This document shows positions 1 through 6,729 of a stretch of 7,454 nucleotides of DNA, one piece after another. The notes under the pieces are model-generated. The model saw only the letters and a list, made by a program, of their open reading frames with translations, had not been told where the DNA came from and did not search any database. Source of the DNA: Bacteroidota bacterium (lineage in GTDB: Bacteria; Bacteroidota; Bacteroidia; Bacteroidales; VadinHA17); the NCBI GenBank assembly GCA_021816545.1, contig JAKAXP010000114.1, positions 1 to 7,454 on the forward strand. Reading direction: 5' to 3'. A program made the translations under genes and the position numbers. The first letter of the stretch is position 1. Each line of letters starts with the position of its first letter.

Positions 1-2381
1 TCAATGTGGCGCGGAATTATAACCTCATACCCGAGGCGCTCAAGCAGCATTACCGCCTTAATGCCGATGTCACTCTCATTGTAATTTGTAAACTCATCGG
101 CAAAGAGAAAGACGGTTCCCTTTGAGCTAATCAAGCCATTTGCGTCGGGTGACAGGGCGGCGTTGCCTGCACTGTCTGCTCCGGTGACAGCACCGGTTTT
201 CCCCTTATTCCTTCTGTGTCTCCTCTCCCAGGCCCTGAGGGTCACCGGTGAGAGAGCCGGTATCGGACGCCTGACAGAGAAACCGATCATCCTCTTGAAG
301 AGAGAGGTACCGGTGATGAAGTTTGTCAGAGGTCTCATCATCATACCCGGGGCATAAAGCCGGGGCAGCCACGCAATCAGCCATGCACGGAAAGGAACAT
401 GGTGAATGTCATAGTAGTGCTGAAGGAACTCAGCCTTCAGCTTCGCAACATCCACATTTGACGGACACTCTGACTTGCAGGCTTTGCATGAAAGGCAGAG
501 ATCCATCACCCTGTAGATCTCTTCATGGTCGAACTTTTCCTTCTTCGCTGACCTTGTCAGGAATTCACGAAGGATGTTCGCACGGGCGCGGGTCGATTTG
601 TCCTCATCACGCGTTGCCATGAAGGTTGGACACATGGTGCCTCCGATAAGTGAGCTCTTGCGGCAGTCGGCCGAACCGCTGCATTTCTCCGCCGCATAAA
701 GGATCCCCTCCTCCTCAGGGAAGTCAAAGACCTTCCCCGGAAAGCGCCGTCTCTCCCCTGCCGGATACCTCAGGTTTTCGGTTATAGGTGGTGTATCTGT
801 AATCTTGCCCGGGTTGAACAGCCCGTGCGGATCCCAGGTTTTCTTGATTTCTCTGAGAAGTGCATAGTTACGAGGCCCGAGCATCAGCGGGATGAACTCA
901 CCGCGGAGCCTGCCGTCGCCGTGTTCACCGCTGAGTGAACCCCGGTATTTTTTGACAAGCCCTGCAATATCCCCGGCCAAACCGTGAAAGGTCCTGATAT
1001 CATCCGGATCCTTAAGGTCAAGCAGAGGGCTGAGGTGAAGCTCACCTGTGGCGATGTGGGCATAATAGGCACAGCTGAGACCGTATTTATCAAGGACTGC
1101 TGTGGCTTCTGCCAGGTAATCAGGAAAATATTCAGGCAGGACAGCGGTGTCTTCAATTACCTGGACGCTCTTCCGGCGACCGGGAATATTCAGCAGGACG
1201 CCCAGCCCGGCCTTCCTCAGCTCCCACACCCTCGCCATCTCATCAGCCCCGGTGAAAAGCGGGAAGTGATACCCGTAGCCGGCAGCAGCCATGTCTCTTT
1301 TCATGGCGGCCGCCGTGTCTTCAATCTCAGCCACCGCAGGCCTGGTGATCTCAATAAGCAGTATGGCCTTAGGATCACCCTTGACGAAGAACCTGTTACG
1401 ACTCTGTTCAATGTTGTCCTTCGTGCAGTTGAGTATATAGTCGTCAATAAGCTCAACTGCCGCAGGAAGGTGTTTCAACGCAATTATGTTTGCCCTGACG
1501 GCATCCTGCAGGCTGTTGAAATGAGCACAGACAAGGCCAGTGACATCATCGGTTACAGGCACGAGGTTCAGCTTCATTGAGACTGTAAATGCAAGGGTCC
1601 CCTCGGAGCCGGCAAGCAGCTTGCATATGTTTATCTTTTCGCCGTTACCGGTGAAGGGGTCGGTCTCAAGCAGGGCATCAATTGCATAGCCGTTGTTACG
1701 CCTCCTCAGAGCGGGATGCGGGAACTCCCTGCGGATCTCATCCGCATTCCGCGGATCGGATAGTATTTCACGCAGGTTCCGGTAGATCTTCGTCTCCAGG
1801 AGTTCAGGATTGCCTTCACATTTCGCGCGGAACTCCTCTGCCGTCAGTGCACTGAAATGTGCCTCAGACCCGTCAGACAGAACAGCATCAACCTCAAGTA
1901 TATGATCCCTCACGCTGCCATGAATGATTGAGTGAGCGCCGCAGGAGTTGTTTCCAAGCATACCGCCCATGCAACACCGGTTGGCGGTTGAGGTTTCAGG
2001 CCCGAACTGAAGCCTGTGGGGCGCAAGGAATTTGTTAAGCTCCGCCAGCACCACCCCCGGCTCCACCTTCACCCATCGCTCCTCCGGGTTGAATTCCAGG
2101 ATACGGTTGAGATGCCTCGAAATATCCATTACTATTCCGGGGCCCACTACCTGTCCTGCCAGTGAGGTTCCCGCTCCGCGGGGGATAACCGAGCCTCCGT
2201 TGCTGCGGGCAAAGTCAAGTATCCTTTTGATGTCGTTTACCGATGCGGGCCTCGTCACAGCCAGCGGTATCTCCCTGTATGCAGAGGCATCGGTGGCATA
2301 AAGGATCCGCTGCGTATCATCAGTGAAGAGATCCCCTTCTAGGTCCTTCCCGAGACTGTCAAATATGATTTCCTTCTTCAT
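1..2381 (-). CDS. FAD-linked D-2-hydroxyacid dehydrogenase with iron-sulfur domain (GlcD/YdiJ-like), 3' end cut by window edge
   Basis: This reading frame has no stop before the window edge; 793 codons from the ATG at 2381 are visible and the C-terminus is missing. Residues 40-175 form an FAD-binding type 4 domain with the RGAGTSLAGQ loop (68-77) and GNNSCGAHS (143-151); LLAGSEGTLA lies at 255-264. Residues 275-530 form the FAD-oxidase C domain with SGEHGDGRLRG (484-494) and the closing WDPHGLFNPGKI (516-527). A ferredoxin-like part follows: C567, C573 and C584-Pro, then a CxxCxxCxxxCP motif at 629-640. A low-complexity linker (about 720-757) leads into the start of what looks like a CCG/heterodisulfide-reductase-type domain. 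The order matches the roughly 1000-residue single-chain YdiJ family, which oxidises D-2-hydroxyacids such as D-2-hydroxyglutarate or D-lactate and passes electrons through Fe-S clusters. Substrate cannot be read from sequence. The start lies 18 bases after the permease stop, without a Shine-Dalgarno sequence. Family is secure, substrate is not. Confidence 0.9.
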   Translation of the reverse strand, partial: MKKEIIFDSLGKDLEGDLFTDDTQRILYATDASAYREIPLAVTRPASVNDIKRILDFARSNGGSVIPRGAGTSLAGQVVGPGIVMDISRHLNRILEFNPEERWVKVEPGVVLAELNKFLAPHRLQFGPETSTANRCCMGGMLGNNSCGAHSIIHGSVRDHILEVDAVLSDGSEAHFSALTAEEFRAKCEGNPELLETKIYRNLREILSDPRNADEIRREFPHPALRRRNNGYAIDALLETDPFTGNGEKINICKLLAGSEGTLAFTVSMKLNLVPVTDDVTGLVCAHFNSLQDAVRANIIALKHLPAAVELIDDYILNCTKDNIEQSRNRFFVKGDPKAILLIEITRPAVAEIEDTAAAMKRDMAAAGYGYHFPLFTGADEMARVWELRKAGLGVLLNIPGRRKSVQVIEDTAVLPEYFPDYLAEATAVLDKYGLSCAYYAHIATGELHLSPLLDLKDPDDIRTFHGLAGDIAGLVKKYRGSLSGEHGDGRLRGEFIPLMLGPRNYALLREIKKTWDPHGLFNPGKITDTPPITENLRYPAGERRRFPGKVFDFPEEEGILYAAEKCSGSADCRKSSLIGGTMCPTFMATRDEDKSTRARANILREFLTRSAKKEKFDHEEIYRVMDLCLSCKACKSECPSNVDVAKLKAEFLQHYYDIHHVPFRAWLIAWLPRLYAPGMMMRPLTNFITGTSLFKRMIGFSVRRPIPALSPVTLRAWERRHRRNKGKTGAVTGADSAGNAALSPDANGLISSKGTVFLFADEFTNYNESDIGIKAVMLLERLGYEVIIPRHI

Positions 2382-2399
2382 CTGACGTGACCGTTTATA

Positions 2400-4247
2400 C
2401 TACTGCCTGGCGGTTTTCTTGCCGAAGGCAGGATCTATCTTAAGCAGTGAAACTGCAATCAGCGGAATCACACTGCAGATCATCACCCACAGGAAGAAAT
2501 GGTTGTAGCCAAGTTGCTCCTGAAGCCATCCGGCGAACATTCCCGGCAGCATCATCCCAAGTGCCATAAACCCTGTACAGATTGCATAGTGGGCCGTCTT
2601 GTACTTTCCGTCAGAGAAATAAATAAGGTAAAGCATGTATGCGGTGAAACCGAAGCCGTAACCAAACTGCTCAATAAAGACACATACATTGATAATCAGC
2701 AGGTTGTCAGTCTGGGTGAAGCTCAGATACAGGAATGTGGCTGCCGTCAGCAGCATGCTCAGGGTCATTGGCCACAGCCATTTTCTCAGCCCTCCCCAGG
2801 CAGCTGCCACTCCGCCAATGATTCCTCCGAGGGTGAGGCCAATTATACCGACTGTACCGTACACCAGTCCGACCTCCCCGGTGGTCAGCCCAAGTCCTCC
2901 CTTGTCAATGGGATCAAGCAGGAACGGATTTATCAGCTTCAGCAACTGGGCCTCGGCAAAACGGTATGTAAGCATAAAGAACAGTGCAACCCCCACCTGG
3001 GGTTTGCGGAAGAAGGAGGCAAATGTTGCACCAAATTCCTTCAGGACGTCAGACGCTGTAAGGTCCTCATGAGGTCTGTCAGAGTCAGGTCTTGGCAGGA
3101 CAAACCGGTGATAGAAACTGAACACAAGAAATAATCCTGTCAGAACGAAAAACGTCACTGTCCATGCCATTGGAATATTACCTGAAAGACCAACATAGTT
3201 CACCGAGGTGTAACTGTTCAGCTTGGCGTCAGCCTGGAAAACCATGTATGCGGGCTTGTCCCAGTTTGTCTCGCTGAAGACCAGGTGTTCTCCCTGGATA
3301 AGCGCTATGCTCTTGTCTCCCTTTTTAAGGGCCGTATTGAGAACTATTTCCCTGCCGTGTTCCGGTTTCCCGGAGATCATAACGGGGACAACTGCAACAC
3401 TTCCTGTCACCGCAGCAACGGGGCCACGCTTCTCACCGAAATTATCCCTTATCCAGACACCGAAAGGCTCTGAAACACTTTCAGCCCACCACCCCTTCTC
3501 CTTTGCCTTCTTTTCAACCACGGTAAAGAATCCGTTGCGGATATTGGATGTCCTGACTGAATCAAGCAGAACCGACAGGCTGTCCTTGTCCACTGTCTGT
3601 GTGCTGATCTGAAGCGAATCACTGCCAAGGACAAAATAGAGTTCGTCACCTCCCTGAACAGCCTGCGCTGCAGGTGGCACCTGCAGCACTGTTTTTGAGT
3701 ACCGGGGAGAGGCCTCAATAAATAAAGAGACAGGCTCCCTGCCGGAGGAGCTTTCAAGGAAACCTGCCAGTATCACGAGCAGTCCCTGGCCGGTGATTGT
3801 TGCAACCCTGTAAAATGTGCTGCGGATGCCCACATACTTTGCCTGCTGGTTTGTGTTCAGGCCGAGCATGTAAAAACCGTCAGCGGCTATGTCATGAGTG
3901 GCTGAGGCAAATGCAAGCAGCCAGAAGAATGCAAGGGTGATCTTGAAAAAAAATGATGCCGGTATCGTAAGCGCAACGCTTGCAAAACCCAGGGCCAGAA
4001 CGAGCTGCGTTATTACTATCCACCACCTTTTTGTTTTGAGAAGGTCAACAAGGGGACTCCAGATAGGCTTGATGACCCATGGAAGATAGAGGAGACTTGT
4101 ATACAGAGCTATGTCGGCATTGGAAATGCCCATCCGCTTGTACATAATCACCGATACGATGTTTACCGCCACATATGGCAGGCCTTCCGCAAGGTAAAGG
4201 GTGGGAATCCATGCCCAGGGCGAACGGTTTTTTTCCAGTGCTTCCAT
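2400..4247 (-). CDS. AmpG-like MFS permease with large periplasmic insert
   Basis: This 615-residue integral membrane protein probably imports muropeptides or peptidoglycan sugars across the inner membrane. About 12 hydrophobic segments can be seen: near residues 12-35, 48-70, 75-96, 98-128, 138-164, then 359-384, 408-445, 456-483, 488-511, 515-544, 552-575 and 582-602. The loop after the fourth segment carries ASATHDIAADGF (114-125), which resembles the SxxQDIxxDA motif of AmpG permeases. AmpG proteins usually have about 420-490 residues; the excess here is one insert of about 195 residues (165-358) between helices 5 and 6. With the N-terminus inside, that loop faces the periplasm. The start ATG is 6 bases after the hydrolase stop, with no Shine-Dalgarno sequence, so translation is probably coupled. 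Adjacency to a SpoIID-type lytic enzyme supports a peptidoglycan substrate. Other solutes cannot be excluded because the substrate is assigned only from family and context. Confidence 0.85.
   Translation of the reverse strand: MEALEKNRSPWAWIPTLYLAEGLPYVAVNIVSVIMYKRMGISNADIALYTSLLYLPWVIKPIWSPLVDLLKTKRWWIVITQLVLALGFASVALTIPASFFFKITLAFFWLLAFASATHDIAADGFYMLGLNTNQQAKYVGIRSTFYRVATITGQGLLVILAGFLESSSGREPVSLFIEASPRYSKTVLQVPPAAQAVQGGDELYFVLGSDSLQISTQTVDKDSLSVLLDSVRTSNIRNGFFTVVEKKAKEKGWWAESVSEPFGVWIRDNFGEKRGPVAAVTGSVAVVPVMISGKPEHGREIVLNTALKKGDKSIALIQGEHLVFSETNWDKPAYMVFQADAKLNSYTSVNYVGLSGNIPMAWTVTFFVLTGLFLVFSFYHRFVLPRPDSDRPHEDLTASDVLKEFGATFASFFRKPQVGVALFFMLTYRFAEAQLLKLINPFLLDPIDKGGLGLTTGEVGLVYGTVGIIGLTLGGIIGGVAAAWGGLRKWLWPMTLSMLLTAATFLYLSFTQTDNLLIINVCVFIEQFGYGFGFTAYMLYLIYFSDGKYKTAHYAICTGFMALGMMLPGMFAGWLQEQLGYNHFFLWVMICSVIPLIAVSLLKIDPAFGKKTARQ
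3174..3755 (-). other. Extracytoplasmic insert domain within the AmpG-like permease
   Basis: Residues 165-358 of the permease are hydrophilic and interrupt the helix pattern after helix 5. The second half (about 293-345) looks beta-rich. The stretch LVFSETNWDKPAYMVFQAD (322-340) resembles the final strands of Calx-beta-like domains, in which a phenylalanine, an asparagine-tryptophan pair and a proline precede an alternating valine strand. The first half (170-270) shows no motif I recognise. Placement after an odd-numbered helix puts it in the periplasm if the N-terminus is cytoplasmic. The beta-domain resemblance is from memory and tentative; the insert itself is plain from the sequence. Confidence 0.6.
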
Positions 4248-4253
4248 GGTAGT

Positions 4254-6725
4254 CTATAACCTGTTGAATGTATATCCTTTTGCAGTATAATAGTCAATTA
4301 TCTCACCGAGCCTGGACCAGAGTTTGTCTGTGCGCTCAGGAGCGGTGCCAGGGTGAATCAGGATTATTGCACCGTTGAGACCATAGGGAGAACTCTCGCC
4401 GAAGGAGGCCAGCTTCTGAATGAGAAAATCTGACGACCGGTATCCGGCCATGTCAGGTGTTGTGTAATCGGCGTTGGTACCTGTGCCTGGAGTGAAGTTT
4501 ACCAGCTTCATACCCATCTCCTCACTCCATCTGCTGATGGCGTTGTTGTACCATTCGTACGGTGCGAGGAACCATCGCGGTCTTTCCTTCTTCAGCCCGG
4601 CATTTTTCAGTGCTTCCATGTTTTTCTTCAGGTCATCATTGAACTGCTGTTTTGTAACCAGGAGGGTATCGCGGTTTTCCCAGGGGATATACAGCAGGTG
4701 GCCGTCAGAATGCGGACCTACATAATGCCCTCCCGAGATCATGCGCTTTACCTCCGTGGCAAAATTCCTGTTCCTGAGGAAATTCCCGGTGAGGAAGAAT
4801 GACCCTTTTATATTCTTGCTTTCCAGCACATTGAGTATATGGTCGAGGCCCTCACCGTATTCATCGGCAGAAAAGACCAGGAAGATGTTCCTGCTGTCTG
4901 CTCCCCTCCTTATTATTGCCCCGTGGGTATCATAAATGTCGCCTGCTTCCCTGGCCATCCCGGCCCTTCCCTCTTTCTCAAGGGTTGAAAGGTAATAGCT
5001 GAGGCTTGCTGTTCCGTCAAGGGTAGGCTCATTGGTACTGTAATCACCGATATCATCATGGTAAACGGTTCTTCCGCCCTGGAAGGCAGCATAGGGATCC
5101 GGTCTGAGGAGGCTAAGTCCCTTGAGGTTCTCATGTATTGCCTTGTTTATCGGCCCGTCAACCAGGCCTCCGGTTGTGGTCTTCCCGAGAAAAACGGTAA
5201 CTGCCGAGTGCGGATAAAGGGGATAATCTCCTCCCGCCGGAAGGCCGCATATCATGGAGGTGCCCCACGGATTGCACCCGAACAGCCAGTCGCGCATGGC
5301 AGCCTCCATATAATCAAACCGGGTGTCACCGGTGGCTTCGCGGTAGAGCCTGCACTGAGTGAGCGCTGCCGCTACATAGTTATTTGAACACCATACAAAT
5401 GGTATCCTGACCCGGAAGAGATCATCCTTCTTCCTGGAATTGATTGTCTCCAGTCCCCTGCGCATAAAGTCGAGGTACTTTGCCGAATATTCCGGCGCTG
5501 ACAGCCCGAGGTTGGCATGCCCAAGGTTGACAAACGGATAGAACTGGTAATGTCGTGCCGTGTCTTTCTCTATCCACGGTGTGTAAGGTTCCAGTGTACC
5601 CCAGTAGTCTGCCTGCTCAAGGTAATACCTGTTGCCGGTGATGGTCCACAGCTCCCATGCGGCAAGTTCCATGTCATCAACATAATTGTCCTCCTCATAG
5701 AAGTATGGGGAAACGTTGCAGGCTGTCTGTGTTGCACCGAGATCAGTATGGGCAAATTCAAATGCATCGGTTGCCCTTGATGCCATTTTTTCGGCAAACT
5801 GCGGATCACTCCGGGCAAACAGTTTTGCTCCCATTGCAAAGACCGATGCAAACTTCCCGGCAGTGGAGGCAACCCCTTCTGTTCGGTTCTTGAACGATGC
5901 CAGCCCCTGTGGCTTCCCGGTCACGAAATAGACAGGCCTGTACGGTCCGAGGCCGTAACCAGCCTTGTCCTTGTTAGGCAGCCGAAAGCCCTGGTGGTCA
6001 CGGTCATCGGCAACCTGGTTGAACATGACTCCGCTGTCAGGATTCATCTTGAGAAGCCATTCAAGGCCCCATTTGACCTCGTCAAGGATGTCAGGGATAC
6101 CGTTGCTTCCGGCATTGCCGGAAGCATCATGGGTGTCCCCGTAGATTTCAGGTGACTTCATATAGGCGAACATCATCTGGTACACCGAATTGGATGTGGT
6201 TGCTGTATACCTCAGATGGTCGCTTGCATCATGGTAACCGCCGCGGACATCGATCGGCGTGCCGGAGAGGGTCGGGTGGTCAACAATCATTCCGTCGTAC
6301 CTGTGGCATGTATCGGCCAGGAAAGGATTGTAACCGCAGCGCTGCTGCCTTATGTAGTTAAGGATGAAGTCAGCAGTACCGTCATAGACATTGTCTCCGA
6401 TCCGGAAGGTCTCCGACTTCGTGCGGCCATATAATATATAGTATCCCCCGGGGGTCTTCAGCCCTGTGAAGTCAAGCCTGGCGGCTGATGCCATTCCCCA
6501 CTCCGCTCCGCTGACGGGTTCGGCAGTACCCCTGAAAGCAGGCCTTTCTGTAAGAGCATCATAAACGGTAAAGGATTTTTCAGCTCCGGGGTCCTGTGAA
6601 ATATACACGGCCACCTTGACAGATCCGGGCAGGTAACCGAGCTGGTTGATCCTTATCCATGAATCAGCCCTGGCACCCAGCACAGGAAGAACGGCAAGGA
6701 GAACGGTAACAGCTGCTTTTCTCAT
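4254..6725 (-). CDS. Secreted GH9 glycoside hydrolase fused to NodB-like polysaccharide deacetylase
   Basis: An 823-residue, two-enzyme protein. Residues 1-20 form a Sec signal peptide ending ARA, with no lipobox cysteine. Residues 22-108 are the Ig-like domain that precedes many GH9 catalytic domains (IRINQLGYLP at 24-33). Residues 115-583 are the GH9 (alpha/alpha)6 domain: GGYHDASDH (162-170) supplies the two catalytic aspartates D166 and D169, GIPDILDEVKWGLEWLLKM (209-227) is a family hallmark, GCNPWGTS (483-490) and YPHSA (504-508) match the C-terminal region, and E566 in STNEP is the expected general acid. Residues 609-823 are a NodB-type deacetylase domain. GH9 enzymes are mostly beta-1,4-glucanases, but some are exo-beta-glucosaminidases. 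Fusion to a deacetylase and the SpoIID and AmpG neighbours point to an amino-sugar glycan. There is no type IX sorting domain, so the protein is probably periplasmic. The ATG is one base after the upstream stop (TGA-G-ATG), implying translational coupling. Substrate is uncertain. Confidence 0.9.
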   Translation of the reverse strand: MRKAAVTVLLAVLPVLGARADSWIRINQLGYLPGSVKVAVYISQDPGAEKSFTVYDALTERPAFRGTAEPVSGAEWGMASAARLDFTGLKTPGGYYILYGRTKSETFRIGDNVYDGTADFILNYIRQQRCGYNPFLADTCHRYDGMIVDHPTLSGTPIDVRGGYHDASDHLRYTATTSNSVYQMMFAYMKSPEIYGDTHDASGNAGSNGIPDILDEVKWGLEWLLKMNPDSGVMFNQVADDRDHQGFRLPNKDKAGYGLGPYRPVYFVTGKPQGLASFKNRTEGVASTAGKFASVFAMGAKLFARSDPQFAEKMASRATDAFEFAHTDLGATQTACNVSPYFYEEDNYVDDMELAAWELWTITGNRYYLEQADYWGTLEPYTPWIEKDTARHYQFYPFVNLGHANLGLSAPEYSAKYLDFMRRGLETINSRKKDDLFRVRIPFVWCSNNYVAAALTQCRLYREATGDTRFDYMEAAMRDWLFGCNPWGTSMICGLPAGGDYPLYPHSAVTVFLGKTTTGGLVDGPINKAIHENLKGLSLLRPDPYAAFQGGRTVYHDDIGDYSTNEPTLDGTASLSYYLSTLEKEGRAGMAREAGDIYDTHGAIIRRGADSRNIFLVFSADEYGEGLDHILNVLESKNIKGSFFLTGNFLRNRNFATEVKRMISGGHYVGPHSDGHLLYIPWENRDTLLVTKQQFNDDLKKNMEALKNAGLKKERPRWFLAPYEWYNNAISRWSEEMGMKLVNFTPGTGTNADYTTPDMAGYRSSDFLIQKLASFGESSPYGLNGAIILIHPGTAPERTDKLWSRLGEIIDYYTAKGYTFNRL
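4257..4901 (-). other. C-terminal polysaccharide deacetylase (CE4/NodB-like) domain of the GH9 protein
   Basis: Residues 609-823 follow the GH9 domain after a short charged linker (584-608). The metal-binding HSDGH (672-676) fits the HxxxH motif 2 of CE4 enzymes. FLAPYEW (719-725) corresponds to motif 3 (RxPY) without the arginine, and IILIH (787-791) to the final LxLH motif. Motif 1, normally TFDD, reads FSADE (618-622), so one acidic pair is replaced by Asp-Glu shifted by one position. Both metal-ligand histidines remain, so activity is plausible. Known members remove N- or O-acetyl groups from chitin oligomers, peptidoglycan or xylan; which one applies here is not decided by the sequence. 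Confidence 0.8.
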
Positions 6726-6729
6726 CTCA
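6723..6729 (-). promoter_or_regulatory. Stop-start junction TGA-G-ATG, likely translational coupling
   Basis: The SpoIID stop codon TGA (6729-6727) is separated by a single G from the ATG (6725-6723) of the GH9-deacetylase gene. The preceding 25 bases are rich in A and T with no Shine-Dalgarno sequence. Such a gap leaves no room for separate initiation and suggests that ribosomes finishing the first gene start the second. The next junction (6 bases, 4248-4253) is similar; the last (18 bases, 2382-2399) is looser. Confidence 0.6.

Noticed and set aside
181..200. Stem CCGGTG-ACAG-CACCGG followed by TTTT, like a plus-strand terminator
   Set aside because: No plus-strand gene ends here, the stem is only 6 bp, the T-run is short, and it is inside minus-strand coding sequence.
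984..1580. 198-codon open frame on the plus strand
   Set aside because: It lies fully antisense to the conserved FAD domain of the flavoprotein and its translation shows no recognisable family pattern; it is a shadow of the minus-strand coding.
2499..3134. 211-codon open frame on the plus strand, with a second overlapping one at 2689-3072
   Set aside because: Both are antisense to the C-terminal helices of the permease. They are rich in Cys, His, Gln and Ser as expected from reading a membrane protein backwards, and have no supporting start signal.
4227..4235. Slippery heptamer A AAA AAC at codons 5-7 of the permease, and a run of eight T (minus strand) at 3946-3953
   Set aside because: Both frames are intact and give a full-length protein. 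The -1 frame after the first site soon meets a stop, and no stimulatory structure is evident, so programmed frameshifting or phase variation is not supported.
4254..6725. Polysaccharide utilisation locus with surface-exposed cellulase
   Set aside because: There is no SusC/SusD pair in view, no lipobox and no type IX C-terminal sorting domain on the GH9 protein; the permease neighbour is AmpG-like, not TonB-dependent.
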